From: Sorghum bicolor
Lineage: Eukaryota > Streptophyta > Magnoliopsida > Poales > Poaceae
DNA: 64,000 nucleotides
Direction: 5' to 3'
Assembly: GCF_000003195.3 (NCBI RefSeq)
Contig: NC_012877.2
Coordinates: 30,042,472-30,106,471 of the forward strand
The position numbers and the translations under genes are program-made. Position 1 is the stretch's first letter. Each line of letters starts with the position of its first letter. The notes beneath the pieces are model-generated. The model made no database searches. It was not told the origin of the DNA and saw only the letters and a list, made by a program, of their open reading frames with translations. Positions 36,130 to 46,039 of this stretch are shown here, piece after piece.

Positions 36130-37804
36130 TCCATTCCGACCCCCAACCAGCATCGCGAAGTACAATGGAGAAACCAAGCCAGAGCTATGGCTGGCCGACT
36201 TCAGGCTGGCTTGTCAGCTAGGTGGCGCTCGGGGGGATGATCGAGCCATCATCAGACAGCTACCCCTTTTCCTCTCTGACACCGCCCGTCGATGGCTCGA
36301 GGAACTCCCAGCCAATCAGATTCACAACTGGGTTGACCTGGTCAGAGTCTTCGAGGGTAATTTCAAAGGGACCTATATACGGCCAGGGAACTCGTGGGAC
36401 CTCAGCAAATGCAAGCAGAAGTCAGGAGAGACTCTTCGGGAGTACGCTCGACGCTTCTCGAAGCAGCGCACTGAGTTGCCACACATCCCCGACCACGACG
36501 TCATCTTGGCGTTTGTCTCGGGCACCACCAGTCGAGACTTGGTGCGGGAATTAGGCCGCAATCGACCTCAGACCGTCGACGAGCTGATGGACGTAGTAGC
36601 TAACTACGCGGCAGGGGAGGAGGCAGTCGGCGCCTTCTTCAGCTCAGAAGGAAGAAAAGGCAAGCAGCCCGTCGATGAAGATGGGACTTCCAGTCGAGGC
36701 CTCAAGAAAAATAAAAAGAAGCAGAAAGTGCGGCAGTCCCACCAGGGAGATTCGGGTGACGACCTCGTCGCCGCGATGGATCGAAAGAAGCCGCGAGGCC
36801 CTCCGGAGGGAGGCATCTTCGACAAGATGTTGGAGGAGCCGTGCCCTTACCATAAGGGAGGCGCTAACCACAAACTCAAGGACTGTCGTATGCTGAGAAA
36901 GCATTTCGACGGTCAGGGGTTCAAAAAAGATACGCGCGAGGACTCCAAGAAGGAGAAGGCTGGCGGCAAGGAGGACAACAAAGATGACGACAGCTTCCCC
37001 GCCGTCCACGACTGCTACATGGTCTATGGTGGGCCTTCGACTCAGTTGACCGCGAGGCAGCGCAAAAGGGAGCGTCGCGAAGTCTTTGCAGCAAGAATGG
37101 CGGTGCCCCAGTATCTTAGCTGGTCAAGCACTCCCGTCACCTTCGACCGAGAAGATCACCCCGACAAGGTGGTCGCCCCAGGCGTCTACCCGCTCGTCGT
37201 CGACCCCATCATCGTCAACACCCGACTCTCGAAAGTGCTGATGGATGGCGGCAGCAGCCTCAACATCATCTACCTCGAGACCCTCGATCTCCTCGGCATC
37301 GACAGAGGACGCCTCCAGCCAAGCGCCGGCGGTTTCCATGGCGTCGTGCCAGGGAAAAAGGCACTGCCAGTAGGTCGAATCGACCTACCGGTCTGCTTCG
37401 GCACGGCCGCCAACTTCAGGAAGGAGACCCTCACCTTTGAGGTGGTTGGGTTCCGAGGCACGTACCACGCTATCATCGGGCGCCCGGGCTACGCCAAGTT
37501 CATGGCTATACCTAACTACACATACTTGAAGCTGAAGATGCCTGGTCCCAAAGGCGTCATCACCGTCAGCTCCTCCTTCGAGCACGCGTACGAGTGCGAC
37601 GTCGAGTGCGTCGAGTACGGGGAGGCGGTCGAGAGCTCCACCGAGCTCGTTGCAAAGCTCGAGGCCATGGCCGCTGAGGCTCCAGAGCCTAAACGTCATG
37701 CGGGCAGCTTCGAGGCGGCGGAAGGAACTAAGAAGATCCCGCTCGACCCCAACAACTCCGACGGCAAGGTGCTGACGATCAGCACCGACCTCGACCCCAA
37801 ATAG
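36086..37804 (+). CDS. gag-pro: Tat-1 Gag capsid, zinc-binding region and protease
   Basis: The frame is open from 36014; meaningful homology starts near 36086. The Gag capsid domain spans 36145-36640 (SIAKYNGETKPELWLADFRL, LPLFLSDTARRWLEELPAN, NFKGTYIRPGNSWDLSKCKQ, FVSGTTSRDLVREL). A K-rich linker leads to a CX~12-CX-type metal-binding stretch (CPYHKGGANHKLKDCRMLRK). The aspartic protease has active site LMDGGSSLNIIY near 37240-37275 and the second motif YHAIIGRPGYAKFMAIPNY near 37465-37520. TAG at 37802-37804 closes it in 'DPK-stop-EAVLVDFL'; the same frame goes on into RT. Confidence 0.85.
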   Translation, partial: PRVFSRAIRSTPLPSPFRPPTSIAKYNGETKPELWLADFRLACQLGGARGDDRAIIRQLPLFLSDTARRWLEELPANQIHNWVDLVRVFEGNFKGTYIRPGNSWDLSKCKQKSGETLREYARRFSKQRTELPHIPDHDVILAFVSGTTSRDLVRELGRNRPQTVDELMDVVANYAAGEEAVGAFFSSEGRKGKQPVDEDGTSSRGLKKNKKKQKVRQSHQGDSGDDLVAAMDRKKPRGPPEGGIFDKMLEEPCPYHKGGANHKLKDCRMLRKHFDGQGFKKDTREDSKKEKAGGKEDNKDDDSFPAVHDCYMVYGGPSTQLTARQRKRERREVFAARMAVPQYLSWSSTPVTFDREDHPDKVVAPGVYPLVVDPIIVNTRLSKVLMDGGSSLNIIYLETLDLLGIDRGRLQPSAGGFHGVVPGKKALPVGRIDLPVCFGTAANFRKETLTFEVVGFRGTYHAIIGRPGYAKFMAIPNYTYLKLKMPGPKGVITVSSSFEHAYECDVECVEYGEAVESSTELVAKLEAMAAEAPEPKRHAGSFEAAEGTKKIPLDPNNSDGKVLTISTDLDPK

Positions 37805-40800
37805 GAAGCCGTGCTCGTCGACTTTCTCCGTGCAAATGCTGATATGTTTGCATGGAGTCCCTCGGACATGCCAGGCATACCGAGGGAAGTCGCCGAGCAC
37901 TCCTTGGAGATTCGAGCCGGTTCCAAGCCAGTGAAGCAGCGGTTGCGCCGATTCGACGAGGAAAAGCGCAAGATCATCGGCGAGGAAGTCCACAAGCTTT
38001 TGACGGCCGGATTCATCAAGGAGGTTCATCATCCTGACTGGTTAGCGAACCCTGTATTAGTTAAGAAAAAGAATGGGAAAATGAGGATGTGTGTCGATTA
38101 TACTAGTTTAAATAAAGCATGTCCAAAAGTTCCCTTTCCATTACCACGCATTGATCAGATTGTCGATTCTACCGCGGGATGTGAAACCCTTTCTTTCCTT
38201 GATGCATATTCCGATTACCATCAAATAAAAATGAAGGAGTCCGACCAGCTCGCGACCTCTTTCATCACGCCTTTTGGGATGTATTGCTACGTGACCATGC
38301 CATTCGGGCTTCGAAACGCCGGAGCCACGTATCAACGTTGCATGCTCCACGTTTTCGGCAAACACATAGGGTCGACGGTCGAAGCCTACGTCGATGACAT
38401 TGTCGTCAAGTCTAAGCGACGAGGAGACCTGATCCAGGACCTCGAGATTGCCTTTAGCTGTCTACGCATCAGCCAGATCAAGCTCAATCCCGAGAAGTGC
38501 GTCTTCGGTGTACCTCGAGGCATGCTTCTAGGCTATATCGTTTCGCAGCGCGGCATCGAGGCCAACCCCGAGAAAGTCTCGGCCATCACGAGAATGGGGC
38601 CGATCCGAGACGTCAAGGGTGTACAGAAAGTCACGGGGTGCCTGGCGGCTCTGAGCCGTTTCATCTCGAGGCTAGGAGAAAAGGCATTACCGTTATATCG
38701 ACTCCTAAAGAAGGTCGAGCGCTTTTCTTGGACCCCCGAGGCCGAGGAAGCACTTGAAAAACTGAAAAAAATGCTGACCTCGGCACCAGTCCTGGTTCCA
38801 CCTCAACCTGCGGAGCCGCTACTCCTCTACGTCGCGTCGACGACCCAGGTCGTCAGCGCGGCGGTGGTGGTCGAAAGACAAGAGGAGGGTCACACGCTGC
38901 CGGTCCAAAGGCCAGTCTATTTCGTCAGCGAAGTGCTTTCGAAGACCAAGGCGCATTACCCCCAAATCCAGAAGCTGATCTACGCCGTAATCCTTGCCCG
39001 CCGCAAACTGCAACATTACTTCCTTGGTCATCCTATCACGGTGGTCTCTTCTTTCCCCTTGGGCGAGATAATCCAGAGCAAGGAGGCCACGGGAAGAATA
39101 GCTAATTGGTCGGTCGAGCTCATGAGCGAGACTCTCACTTACGCGCCTCGAAAGGCCATCAAATCGCAAGCCCTGGTAGACTTCGTCGCGGAATGGACGG
39201 ACTCCCAGCTTCCCCCAACTCAGGTCCAGGCGGAGCTGTGGACAATGTATTTCGACGGGTCACTCATGAAAACTGGGGCCGGGGCCGGCCTACTGTTCAT
39301 CTCACCCTTGGGCGTCCACATGAGGTACATAATCAGGATTCATTTCACCGCATCTAACAATGTCGCAGAATATGAGGCCCTCGTCAACGGTCTCAAGATC
39401 GCTATCGAGTTAGGAGTCCGACGCCTCGACGTCCGAGGCGACTCCCAACTCGTCATCGACCAGGTAATGAAAACCTCGAGTTGCCATGACCCAAAAATGG
39501 AAGCATACTGCAAGGAGGTGCGTCGACTCGAAGACAAATTCCACGGCCTCGAGCTTGTCCATGTCGCTCGACGCTACAACGAGGCAGCCGACGAACTCGC
39601 CAAGATTGCATCTACCAGAGGCACAGTGCCGCCTGATGCATTCTCAAAGGATCTTCACGAGCCATCCGTCGACCTAGGTACGGGGGCTGGCGTCGACACC
39701 ACCATCGCCCAACCAACCAATGCTGTCGATGCGCTCTTGATGGAGGAAGAGGTGATGGAAATAGAACAACGACCGGGTCGACCATTCGATTGGCGCACAC
39801 CGTTCCTCGACTGCCTTATCCGCGGTGAGTTGCCAGAAGACAGGACAGAAGCTCGTCGTATTGCTCGACGGGCCAAATCATATGTGATCTATGGCGAAGA
39901 CAACGAGCTATATCGACGAAGCCCGACGGGGGTCTTACAACGTTGCATCACCGTAGAGGAAGGCCGAAAACTCCTCGACGACCTGCACTCGGGGGCTTGT
40001 GGCCACCACGCCGCCCCACGGACCCTTGTAGGAAACGCTTTTCGGCAAGGCTTTTACTGGCCAACGGCCGTGGCGGATGCCATCGAGCTCGTACGCTCGT
40101 GTCATGGGTGCCAATTCTACGCCAAACAGACGCACCTGCCCGCCCACGCTCTTCAGATGATCCCCATCACCTGGCCGTTTGCGGTGTGGGGGCTCGACTT
40201 AGTAGGACCTCTACAAAAGGCGAAAGGAGGGTATACCCATTTGCTGGTGGCTATTGACAAGTTCTCCAAATGGATCGAGGCTCGACCCATCACCAACATC
40301 CGCTCCGAGCAGGCCGTCCTTTTCTTCTCCGACATCATCCATCGGTTTGGGATCCCCAATGTCATCATCACCGACAACGGCACCCAGTTCACTGGCAGAA
40401 AGTTCTTGGATTTCTGCGATCAGCATCACATCCGTGTGAACTGGTCCGCAGTAGCCCACCCTCGAACTAACGGCCAGGTCGAGCGTGCCAACGGCATGAT
40501 TTTGCAAGGACTCAAGCCAAGGATCTACAATCGATTGAAGAAATTCGGCAAGAAATGGGTCGAGGAGCTTTCCTCAGTCCTATGGAGCCTAAGGACAACG
40601 CCAAGCAGGGCCACCAAATACACCCCGTTCTTCATGGTCTACGGCTCTGAGGCTGTCCTCCCCACAGACCTCGAGTATGGGTCACCTCGACTCAAGGCTT
40701 ACAACGAGCAATCGAACAAAGAAACTCAAGAAAACGCAGTCGACCAACTCGAGGAGGCTCGAGACATGGCCCTCCTCAACTCTGCTAGATATCAGCAGAG

Positions 40801-41032
40801 ACTCCGACGCTACCACAACAAGCACGTGCGCAAGAGGGACCTCAACGTAGGCGACCTTGTCCTACGACGCCGGCAAAGCAACCAAGGACGCCACAAGCTG
40901 ACCCCACCTTGGGAAGGCCCGTATGTGGTGGCCGAGGTCCTTAAGCCAGGAACGTACAAATTGGCGGACGAAAAGGGGGCAGTCTTCACCAACGCATGGA
41001 ACATCGAACAGCTACGTCGATTCTACCCCTAG
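37805..41032 (+). CDS. pol: Tat-1 Pol: RT, degenerate RNaseH, second RNaseH, integrase (uninterrupted)
   Basis: Same frame as gag-pro beyond the TAG; it opens without its own ATG, so readthrough or suppression would be needed. Positions count from GTG 37811. RT: WLANPVLVKKKNGKMRMCVD at 77-96, FLDAYSDYHQIKM at 129-141, and catalytic YVDD at 193-196. The first RNaseH (about 335-460) lacks the usual first Asp (LLLYVASTTQVVSA). The second, archaeal-type RNaseH has D482, E520, D544 and D594. Integrase has an HHCC zinc domain (H726/H732, C764/C767) and DDE residues D796, D855 and E891, ending LRRFYP with no chromodomain. All integrase and RT catalytic residues are present. This is the only uninterrupted RT-to-integrase frame in the window. 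Confidence 0.93.
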   Translation, partial: EAVLVDFLRANADMFAWSPSDMPGIPREVAEHSLEIRAGSKPVKQRLRRFDEEKRKIIGEEVHKLLTAGFIKEVHHPDWLANPVLVKKKNGKMRMCVDYTSLNKACPKVPFPLPRIDQIVDSTAGCETLSFLDAYSDYHQIKMKESDQLATSFITPFGMYCYVTMPFGLRNAGATYQRCMLHVFGKHIGSTVEAYVDDIVVKSKRRGDLIQDLEIAFSCLRISQIKLNPEKCVFGVPRGMLLGYIVSQRGIEANPEKVSAITRMGPIRDVKGVQKVTGCLAALSRFISRLGEKALPLYRLLKKVERFSWTPEAEEALEKLKKMLTSAPVLVPPQPAEPLLLYVASTTQVVSAAVVVERQEEGHTLPVQRPVYFVSEVLSKTKAHYPQIQKLIYAVILARRKLQHYFLGHPITVVSSFPLGEIIQSKEATGRIANWSVELMSETLTYAPRKAIKSQALVDFVAEWTDSQLPPTQVQAELWTMYFDGSLMKTGAGAGLLFISPLGVHMRYIIRIHFTASNNVAEYEALVNGLKIAIELGVRRLDVRGDSQLVIDQVMKTSSCHDPKMEAYCKEVRRLEDKFHGLELVHVARRYNEAADELAKIASTRGTVPPDAFSKDLHEPSVDLGTGAGVDTTIAQPTNAVDALLMEEEVMEIEQRPGRPFDWRTPFLDCLIRGELPEDRTEARRIARRAKSYVIYGEDNELYRRSPTGVLQRCITVEEGRKLLDDLHSGACGHHAAPRTLVGNAFRQGFYWPTAVADAIELVRSCHGCQFYAKQTHLPAHALQMIPITWPFAVWGLDLVGPLQKAKGGYTHLLVAIDKFSKWIEARPITNIRSEQAVLFFSDIIHRFGIPNVIITDNGTQFTGRKFLDFCDQHHIRVNWSAVAHPRTNGQVERANGMILQGLKPRIYNRLKKFGKKWVEELSSVLWSLRTTPSRATKYTPFFMVYGSEAVLPTDLEYGSPRLKAYNEQSNKETQENAVDQLEEARDMALLNSARYQQRLRRYHNKHVRKRDLNVGDLVLRRRQSNQGRHKLTPPWEGPYVVAEVLKPGTYKLADEKGAVFTNAWNIEQLRRFYP

Positions 41033-41556
41033 AAGTCCTAGACTTACGATCCTACATTTTGTACGAAGACTTTGTAAATGAACGCATGAATAAATAAAGT
41101 CTTTCCCTCGAGCGGCTTCTTTCTGTACCAAAAATAGTTACGAGTTATAGTCTCGACGTCAAAAGGGGATGCCGACCATGACCCATCATAGTCCGCACCC
41201 CCTCGGGGGCTACCAGAGGGACGACCCCTCCCCAAGCGTCGAAAAAGCCAAGAAATTTTCTTTTCTTGCTTGGTAAACCTCGCACGGTTCGAGTAGCTAA
41301 GGCACCTCGAGCCCCTCAAAGGCCGAGGGATAATGAGCCGGAAAACTCCCACGCCCCTGGGCTACGGAAATCGAGTTGTTTCTGACGAAGGATCGAGCAA
41401 GGGATACAAACGTAGGAATAAAGAGAAACAAAGGGACCTCGAGCGGAAAGACAAATAAGCAGTTAACAATTACGAAAAGATACTATATCATGTAAAAGCA
41501 AAATTAATAAAGTATCGTACAAGGGGCCTCAAGCGCCCTGAGCAGACTCGCAGGCC
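41033..41556. other. Spacer between convergent pol and antisense gene (Tat-1)
   Basis: About 520 bp holding AATAAATAAAG at 41089-41099, a plausible polyadenylation signal for sense transcripts, and ctcgggggctac at 41202-41213. The latter is identical in 12 bases to the polypurine tract edge at 46670-46681. No coding frame seen. Confidence 0.6.
41202..41213 (+). promoter_or_regulatory. Internal copy of the polypurine-tract motif (Tat-1)
   Basis: ctcgggggctac, 12 of 12 identical to the string just before the 3' LTR. It could prime plus-strand synthesis internally or be a relic. A related 'gagggctcgggggct' is at 43826-43840 inside the antisense gene. Confidence 0.45.
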
Positions 41557-42035
41557 TCAGTCAATGGCACGATCCTCACCGCCCTCACCTCCGCCCGAGC
41601 TAGCCTCAGGAGGGAGCACCTCAGGCTCGAAGAGCTTGGCCAACCTTTCCCCAGGAGCCTCCGCGTCGTCGATCAAGGCATGGAGCCTCTCCTCGTTCTC
41701 CGCGTCGGTCTTGGAGATGTCGGTGACGAAGCCATGGGACACCACCTCCATGTCGTAGGAGAAGCCCGAGCAGACAACCGCCATCGCCCGCTTCACCCTG
41801 ATGTGGAGGGCATCCCGCACCCGATCTCGCAGCGTTGCGCCTATGTAGCACAACTGGTCGATCAGGGCGTCGCCTCGGGCGTCCTCCCTCGACTCATCCA
41901 TAGGCTCGACCTCCCAAGAGGTCGAGAGATCGCTTATCGCCGTCCGCACTCGACGGTTCAAAGCAACCTCAGCCTCGAGTTGAGCCTTGGCGTTGCGAGC
42001 CTCGGCTTGGGCGGCCAGGAGTTCGTCCTTGAGCC
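41557..42035 (-). CDS. Exon 6 of the Tat-1 antisense gene (C-terminus)
   Basis: Acceptor ATTTGTAG, phase matched to exon 5 (a Gly codon is split 1+2). Continues the coiled coil (LKDELLAAQAEARNAKAQLE) and ends with an acidic/Gly tail at TGA 41557-41559. Convergent with pol, whose stop is 525 bp away. Confidence 0.75.
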
Positions 42036-42113
42036 CTACAAATGCCAATACAAAGGAGCTTTAGGAAAAACTCAAGCACACCTCGAAAACGAAATTCGAC
42101 AAAGGGAACATAC

Positions 42114-42774
42114 CTTTGATGCTCTCCTCTAGAGCCGTGTTCTCGCCAACCAATCTGGTGTTGGCACGCTCGATCTCTCTGTTGGAGCGCGTCAGCTCAG
42201 TATTGGCGACGCGGAGATCTTCGATCACCCTGCCAGCCTGAGCGACGGCTCCACTCTTCTCCAGCAGTTCTCCCTTCAGACGCTCGACGTCGTCAGAGAG
42301 ACTGCGGGATCGAGCTCGCTCCATCTCGAGGTCTTCGAGGGCTTTCTTCTTTGCGCCCTCGGCGGCACCCCTGGCGACCTCATTGTCCACGTACGCCACC
42401 TTCATCTTCTAGAAGGTATCGCGGAGGGAGTCCAGGTCGGTTTGGAGAAGGCCCTTCTCCTTGTCCAGATCCGCAATGACGCACTTGTAGGACAGGGCCT
42501 CCTCCCGGGCTCTGGACGCGGCCTCCTCGACCGTAAGAGCCCGCTCCCGTAGCCGCATCGCCTCCTCCTCCGCCTTCTTCGAGACCTCCCGGGCCTCGGC
42601 CAGAGCAGCCTCCCTCGCCTTCTTCTCCTCCTCGAGTGCTATGAGATCTTTGTAAGCCTTAAGCAGCTTTTCCTGCGACTCGAGGAGTTGATCCTTGAGG
42701 AGGGGAAGCTGCTCCCATCCGCCCCTCGTGGCATGTATGAAGCTGGATTTAATGCGAGAGGTCTCTTTCATATC
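42114..42774 (-). pseudogene. Exon 5 of the Tat-1 antisense gene: coiled coil, one stop
   Basis: 661 bp. Heptad-rich helix (LESQEKLLKAYKDLIALEEE, EVSKKAEEEAMRLRERALTV, ERLKGELLEKSGAVAQAGRV). TAG at 42406-42408 interrupts it between RDTF and KMKV; CAG to TAG is simplest. Donor AAAG|GTATGT. Confidence 0.75.
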
Positions 42775-42852
42775 CTGCGAATCAGGGGTCGGATGGATTA
42801 GAATACGGAAACCAGAAAGCACCATAAAGATTGGAATTCGAGAAACACTTAC

Positions 42853-43952
42853 AAAATAAGCTGGCCCGAGCCCGTTGTTGATGACGTCCGATAGGAGCCC
42901 CACCACGTGTTTCATCCAAAGGCGGAGCTCCTCGACATGCTCCCACTTCTCGACCTCCTTCTTGTCGTCGAGGAAGATATTCGGCTCGGACGGGTCGGTG
43001 GAAGCTCGGATACGAATCCGATCGGGACACCAGTTCTCCATTTCCCGATCAGCCCGCACCTTGACGCCGCGGAGAAAATTCTCGACGGTCTCGAGGGAAC
43101 CCCCGTGGCGCAAGAACAGGTCGGCGAGGCAAGGGAACCGCCCGTCGTCATCCACCGTCTTCCACGTACCGTCCTTGCTCCCAGACGACCCGATCTTATC
43201 CTCCTCAGAGGGAAAGCGGTCCTCCCATGCTCGACGCTCCCGGAGGAACCCTGGGGCGATCCCGTCCATGCCGTAGAGTGTCCTCTTGATCTCGGACTCG
43301 GGGTCGGTGGGGGTGCGCATCATGCAGGCGAGCGCCACCACTCCGTCCGCTCGCCCCGACTCTGCCCGGATCGCGGCAGGCGCCCCCGGGAGGAGCCACG
43401 CTGGGGTGGGAGGTCCGTACACCGGCAAATTTCCCTCTTGATCGCCGGGCTCTTGCGACGCCAGTGGCGCCGGTTCGGCCAAAATTTAAGGCGGGGGCTC
43501 GAGTAGCTCGTCCTCTTGGCCCCCCAGCTGCTGTTGCTGCCCCAGCTGCTGCCGCTGCTCCTCCTGCTGATGCTGCAGCTGCTCCCCCGGCTGGGGTCGC
43601 TGCTGCTGCTGCTCCAGCGACGGCTGCGTCGCCTCGCGCTCCCACCCCTCCTCCTCCACCATCTTCCTTTGCGCCTCGAGGGCTCGAAGGCCCGCGGGCT
43701 AGGGAGTCCGTCCCGCGACGTTGGGAGTCGACGCTTCTTCCTCCATGGGTCGAGCGCCCCCAGACGCTTCGTTGCCATCAGACGTATCGCTGATGGTGAT
43801 GGGTTCCCCCTCGACCCCCAATCGAGAGGGCTCGGGGGCTCCTTCTGACGCTCGCGTCTGGGGGGCCGCATCATGAGTCGGTGGCGGCGGAGTAGGCGCG
43901 GGACGAGGTGAAGCAATCTCGACGCCGGCTGGAGGTTGGGTGCTTGACGAGC
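42853..43952 (-). pseudogene. Exon 4 of the Tat-1 antisense gene, two stops
   Basis: 1,100 bp from acceptor TTTTGTAG to donor TTTT|GTAAGTG. The N-terminal half is P/S/Q-rich, including a long Q-rich tract. The C-terminal part is ordered (WEDRFPSEEDKIGSS, FPCLADLFLRHGGSLETVEN, VEELRLWMKHVVGLLSDVIN). Stops TAG 43699-43701 and TAA 43486-43488 fall in the low-complexity half. Overlapping R/S-rich and A-rich minus-strand ORFs are other frames of the same exon. Confidence 0.72.
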
Positions 43953-44031
43953 CTACAAAACAAAGGGTAAGGGTCAGACGTTATGATAACCGACGTAATA
44001 ATATCGCGACACCCAGGAATTAACTACGAAC

Positions 44032-44108
44032 CTGGTTCCGTGGAGGCGGCACCCGTTCTGAGCCTCTTGGCCATCGATGGTTGGGCCTGCTCGAGGGTCC
44101 GTTTCAGC
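44032..44108 (-). CDS. Exon 3 of the Tat-1 antisense gene (77 bp)
   Basis: Short exon between acceptor TTTCTCAG and donor CCAG|GTTCGT. It reads KRTLEQAQPSMAKRLRTG in the only phase that links exons 2 and 4. Confidence 0.65.
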
Positions 44109-44181
44109 CTGAGAAAAAGTCAGCATGTGAGGAAAGGTGAAAGAATGGGAGGACAAAGACCGCAACAACAAAAGGGCTTAC

Positions 44182-44828
44182 CCCACGGGTAGAATGGCTC
44201 GCCTTCCGCCACCCCGACCAGCGGGCCTCGAGCCACCCCGCGTCGGGGCGCTAGGCCCCTCGAGGGCAGAAACTGGCCTAGGTACGTCGGTCCCCGCCTG
44301 GCGGGCACCGGGACTCGCGCTCCTACGGCCGGCGTCTCCCTTCTCAGAGGCCGCGGCGCGACCGCGAGTTAGCGGCCCCGACGCCTGGGACCTAGCCGGA
44401 CCGCTCTCCCTGGGCGCCGGGGGAGGGCGCGGTGCGTCTTGGCCCGCCTTGAGCGCGGAAGGAGCGTCGGCCCGGGGACGACGAGATCCGATCGGACCCT
44501 CCTCCGGCGCCTCCGTCCGGGGGGCGTCGACGTCACCTCGAGGCGGGCCCTCGAGGATCCGATCGAGGTGCGACGCCATCCCCTCGGAGTCGTCGCTACC
44601 CTCGTCGTCGTCATCGTCATCGTTGGGGGATTCTTCCTCAGGCTCCCCCCTCTGCCTGGATTTGGCTCGACGCGCCTCTAATGCTTGGCGGTCGAGGTTC
44701 TTCTTCTTCTCCCCCTTCTTTGCGGAGTCCTTGGCAGACATCAGCTTTTCGGCGGATTGGCGCCGTTTGTCGCGATCGACCTCGTCCTCCTTTACCGGAG
44801 GCCTCGAGGACCGGACATCAATCCGACC
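44182..44828 (-). CDS. Exon 2 of the Tat-1 antisense gene
   Basis: 647 bp following acceptor TTTTGGCAG. K/R-rich (AKKGEKKKNLDRQALEARRA), then a run of Asp, then P/R/A-rich disordered sequence. Ends at the strong donor GGG|GTAAGC. Plus-strand ORFs over this region are shadows. Confidence 0.72.
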
Positions 44829-44914
44829 CTGCCAAAACTAAGGTTGACTTAGAAAAAAAAGAGAGGGGAGAGGGGAAACCCAGAATCGAGGATGCGCGCA
44901 AGAAGAAAGCGTAC

Positions 44915-45847
44915 CAGATCGATCGAGCCTGCGTCAGGTCTCATGGGGAAGCCGTTGACATGCTCCAGCTTAAAATCACCGGCAATTGCGGCCCTGACTC
45001 GGGCCGCGACTTCATCATCCGCCGGAGGCTCGCTGGACATCCGACATGCCTCGAGGTCCCGAGACGAGACGCCAGGGCCCATCTCGTCCATCCTCAGTGG
45101 TCGTGACATCAGAGGGAGAACTCTCCGATGATGGACGGCCGAGAGGACGAGGGCGGCGGTCAAACCTTCCTGGCGAAGCTTCTTCAGGGCGTCGAGGAGA
45201 GGGTCGAGCCGAGGCTGATGAGCTTGGACGACGCCGTACGTCCAGTCCGCTGGGCGCTCCAAGATTAGACGGCCCGAGTAGGAAGGTAGGAGGTTGTCGT
45301 CGTTCCGCAGGTAGAACCATTGGGAGTCCCAACCGGCGTGGTTGGTCGACAACCCTACCGGGATGTACTCCCGCGGCCGGTCCGTCTTCCCCGTCTTCTG
45401 CACCAGATTGAGGCAACCCGCCCGCACGGGTTTCCTCACGCCCGTGGTTCCGGTGGAGGCGTGAAACAGCTCGCCCCTGTAGAGGTGGAGCCACAGCTCC
45501 CAGTGCGGCATCATCCCTAGGAAGCCCTCACACACGGCGGCGAAGACCGCCGCTACGGTGATGGCGTTCGGAGAGAAGTGCTGCAGCTCCACCCCATAAT
45601 GGAAGCAGAGGGCCCGCATGAAGCGGCTTGGAGGCGCGCCCAGACCGTGGCGGTGAAACTTGGCGAACGACACCACGTAGCCCTCGGGTGGCTGAGGCGC
45701 CCTGTGGCTCGCTGGCGGCGCGATCCACTCTGGCGACGACAGCGAGGTGCGGCGGCGCAGCAGTCCCTCCTTCTCGAGCTCTAACAGCCGGCGCTCCGTC
45801 ATCGACGACGGGCGCCAGTCGTCGGCGGCGACGAGTCTTACAGGCAT
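44915..45847 (-). CDS. Exon 1 of the Tat-1 antisense gene: Transposase_28-like domain
   Basis: Starts ATG at 45847 (MPVRLVAADDWRPSSM); the frame is open 29 codons further upstream without other support. 933 bp, no stops, ends in phase 0 at the donor CTG|GTACGC. The domain core lies at about residues 60-210: GVELQHFSPNAIT, EGFLGMMPHWELWLHLYRGE, then the WFYLRNDDNLLPSY region. No catalytic motif is visible, and 'transposase' is only the family's historical name. Confidence 0.82.
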
Positions 45848-45979
45848 CCCGGCTAACGGGACGGTGGGTTCGCTACGGCTCGAGGGGGCGTGTGCGCGTG
45901 AGATGACGAGAAAGCAAAGGCAGCAAAGGAACAAGAGCGAGAAGGCGGAAGGGAGAGGAACGGCGGTGACGCGACGACG

Positions 45980-45987
45980 TATTTATA
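45980..45987 (-). promoter_or_regulatory. TATA box of the Tat-1 antisense gene
   Basis: Minus strand CCTATAAATACG, with TATAAATA about 135 bp upstream of the ATG at 45847. This is a near-consensus plant TATA box placed as expected for an independent antisense promoter. Confidence 0.6.
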
Positions 45988-46039
45988 GGCAGCTGTCCGC
46001 CAACGGACAGATCCGAGAAGTAAGGTAACTCCCCCCATA

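Larger units (their letters stand above)
41557..45847 (-). pseudogene. Tat-1 antisense gene (Transposase_28-like), six exons, three in-frame stops
   Basis: Exons on the minus strand: 45847-44915, 44828-44182, 44108-44032, 43952-42853, 42774-42114, 42035-41557. All five introns are GT...AG. Donors are CTG|GTACGC, GGG|GTAAGC, CCAG|GTTCGT, TTTT|GTAAGTG and AAAG|GTATGT. Acceptors include TTTTGGCAG, TTTCTCAG, TTTTGTAG, TTCGCAG and ATTTGTAG. Every junction keeps frame and the exons sum to 3,897 bp (1,299 codons). Exon 1 has the 'putative gypsy type transposon' (Transposase_28) signature: FAKFHRHGLGAPPSRFMRAL, HFSPNAITVAAVFAAVCEGF and WFYLRND. Exon 2 is acidic/basic low complexity; exons 5-6 are long coiled coil. 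In-frame stops: TAG 43699-43701, TAA 43486-43488, TAG 42406-42408. The function of this family is unknown. Confidence 0.82.

Noticed and set aside
43205..43916. Ala-rich and Arg/Ser-rich minus-strand ORFs in Tat-1
   Set aside because: They are the other two frames of exon 4 of the antisense gene. The P/S/Q-rich frame is the one that links in phase to both neighbouring exons.
44137..45784. Plus-strand ORFs opposite the antisense gene of Tat-1
   Set aside because: GC-rich shadows of exons 1-2. No homology, and no promoter or splice logic on the plus strand.
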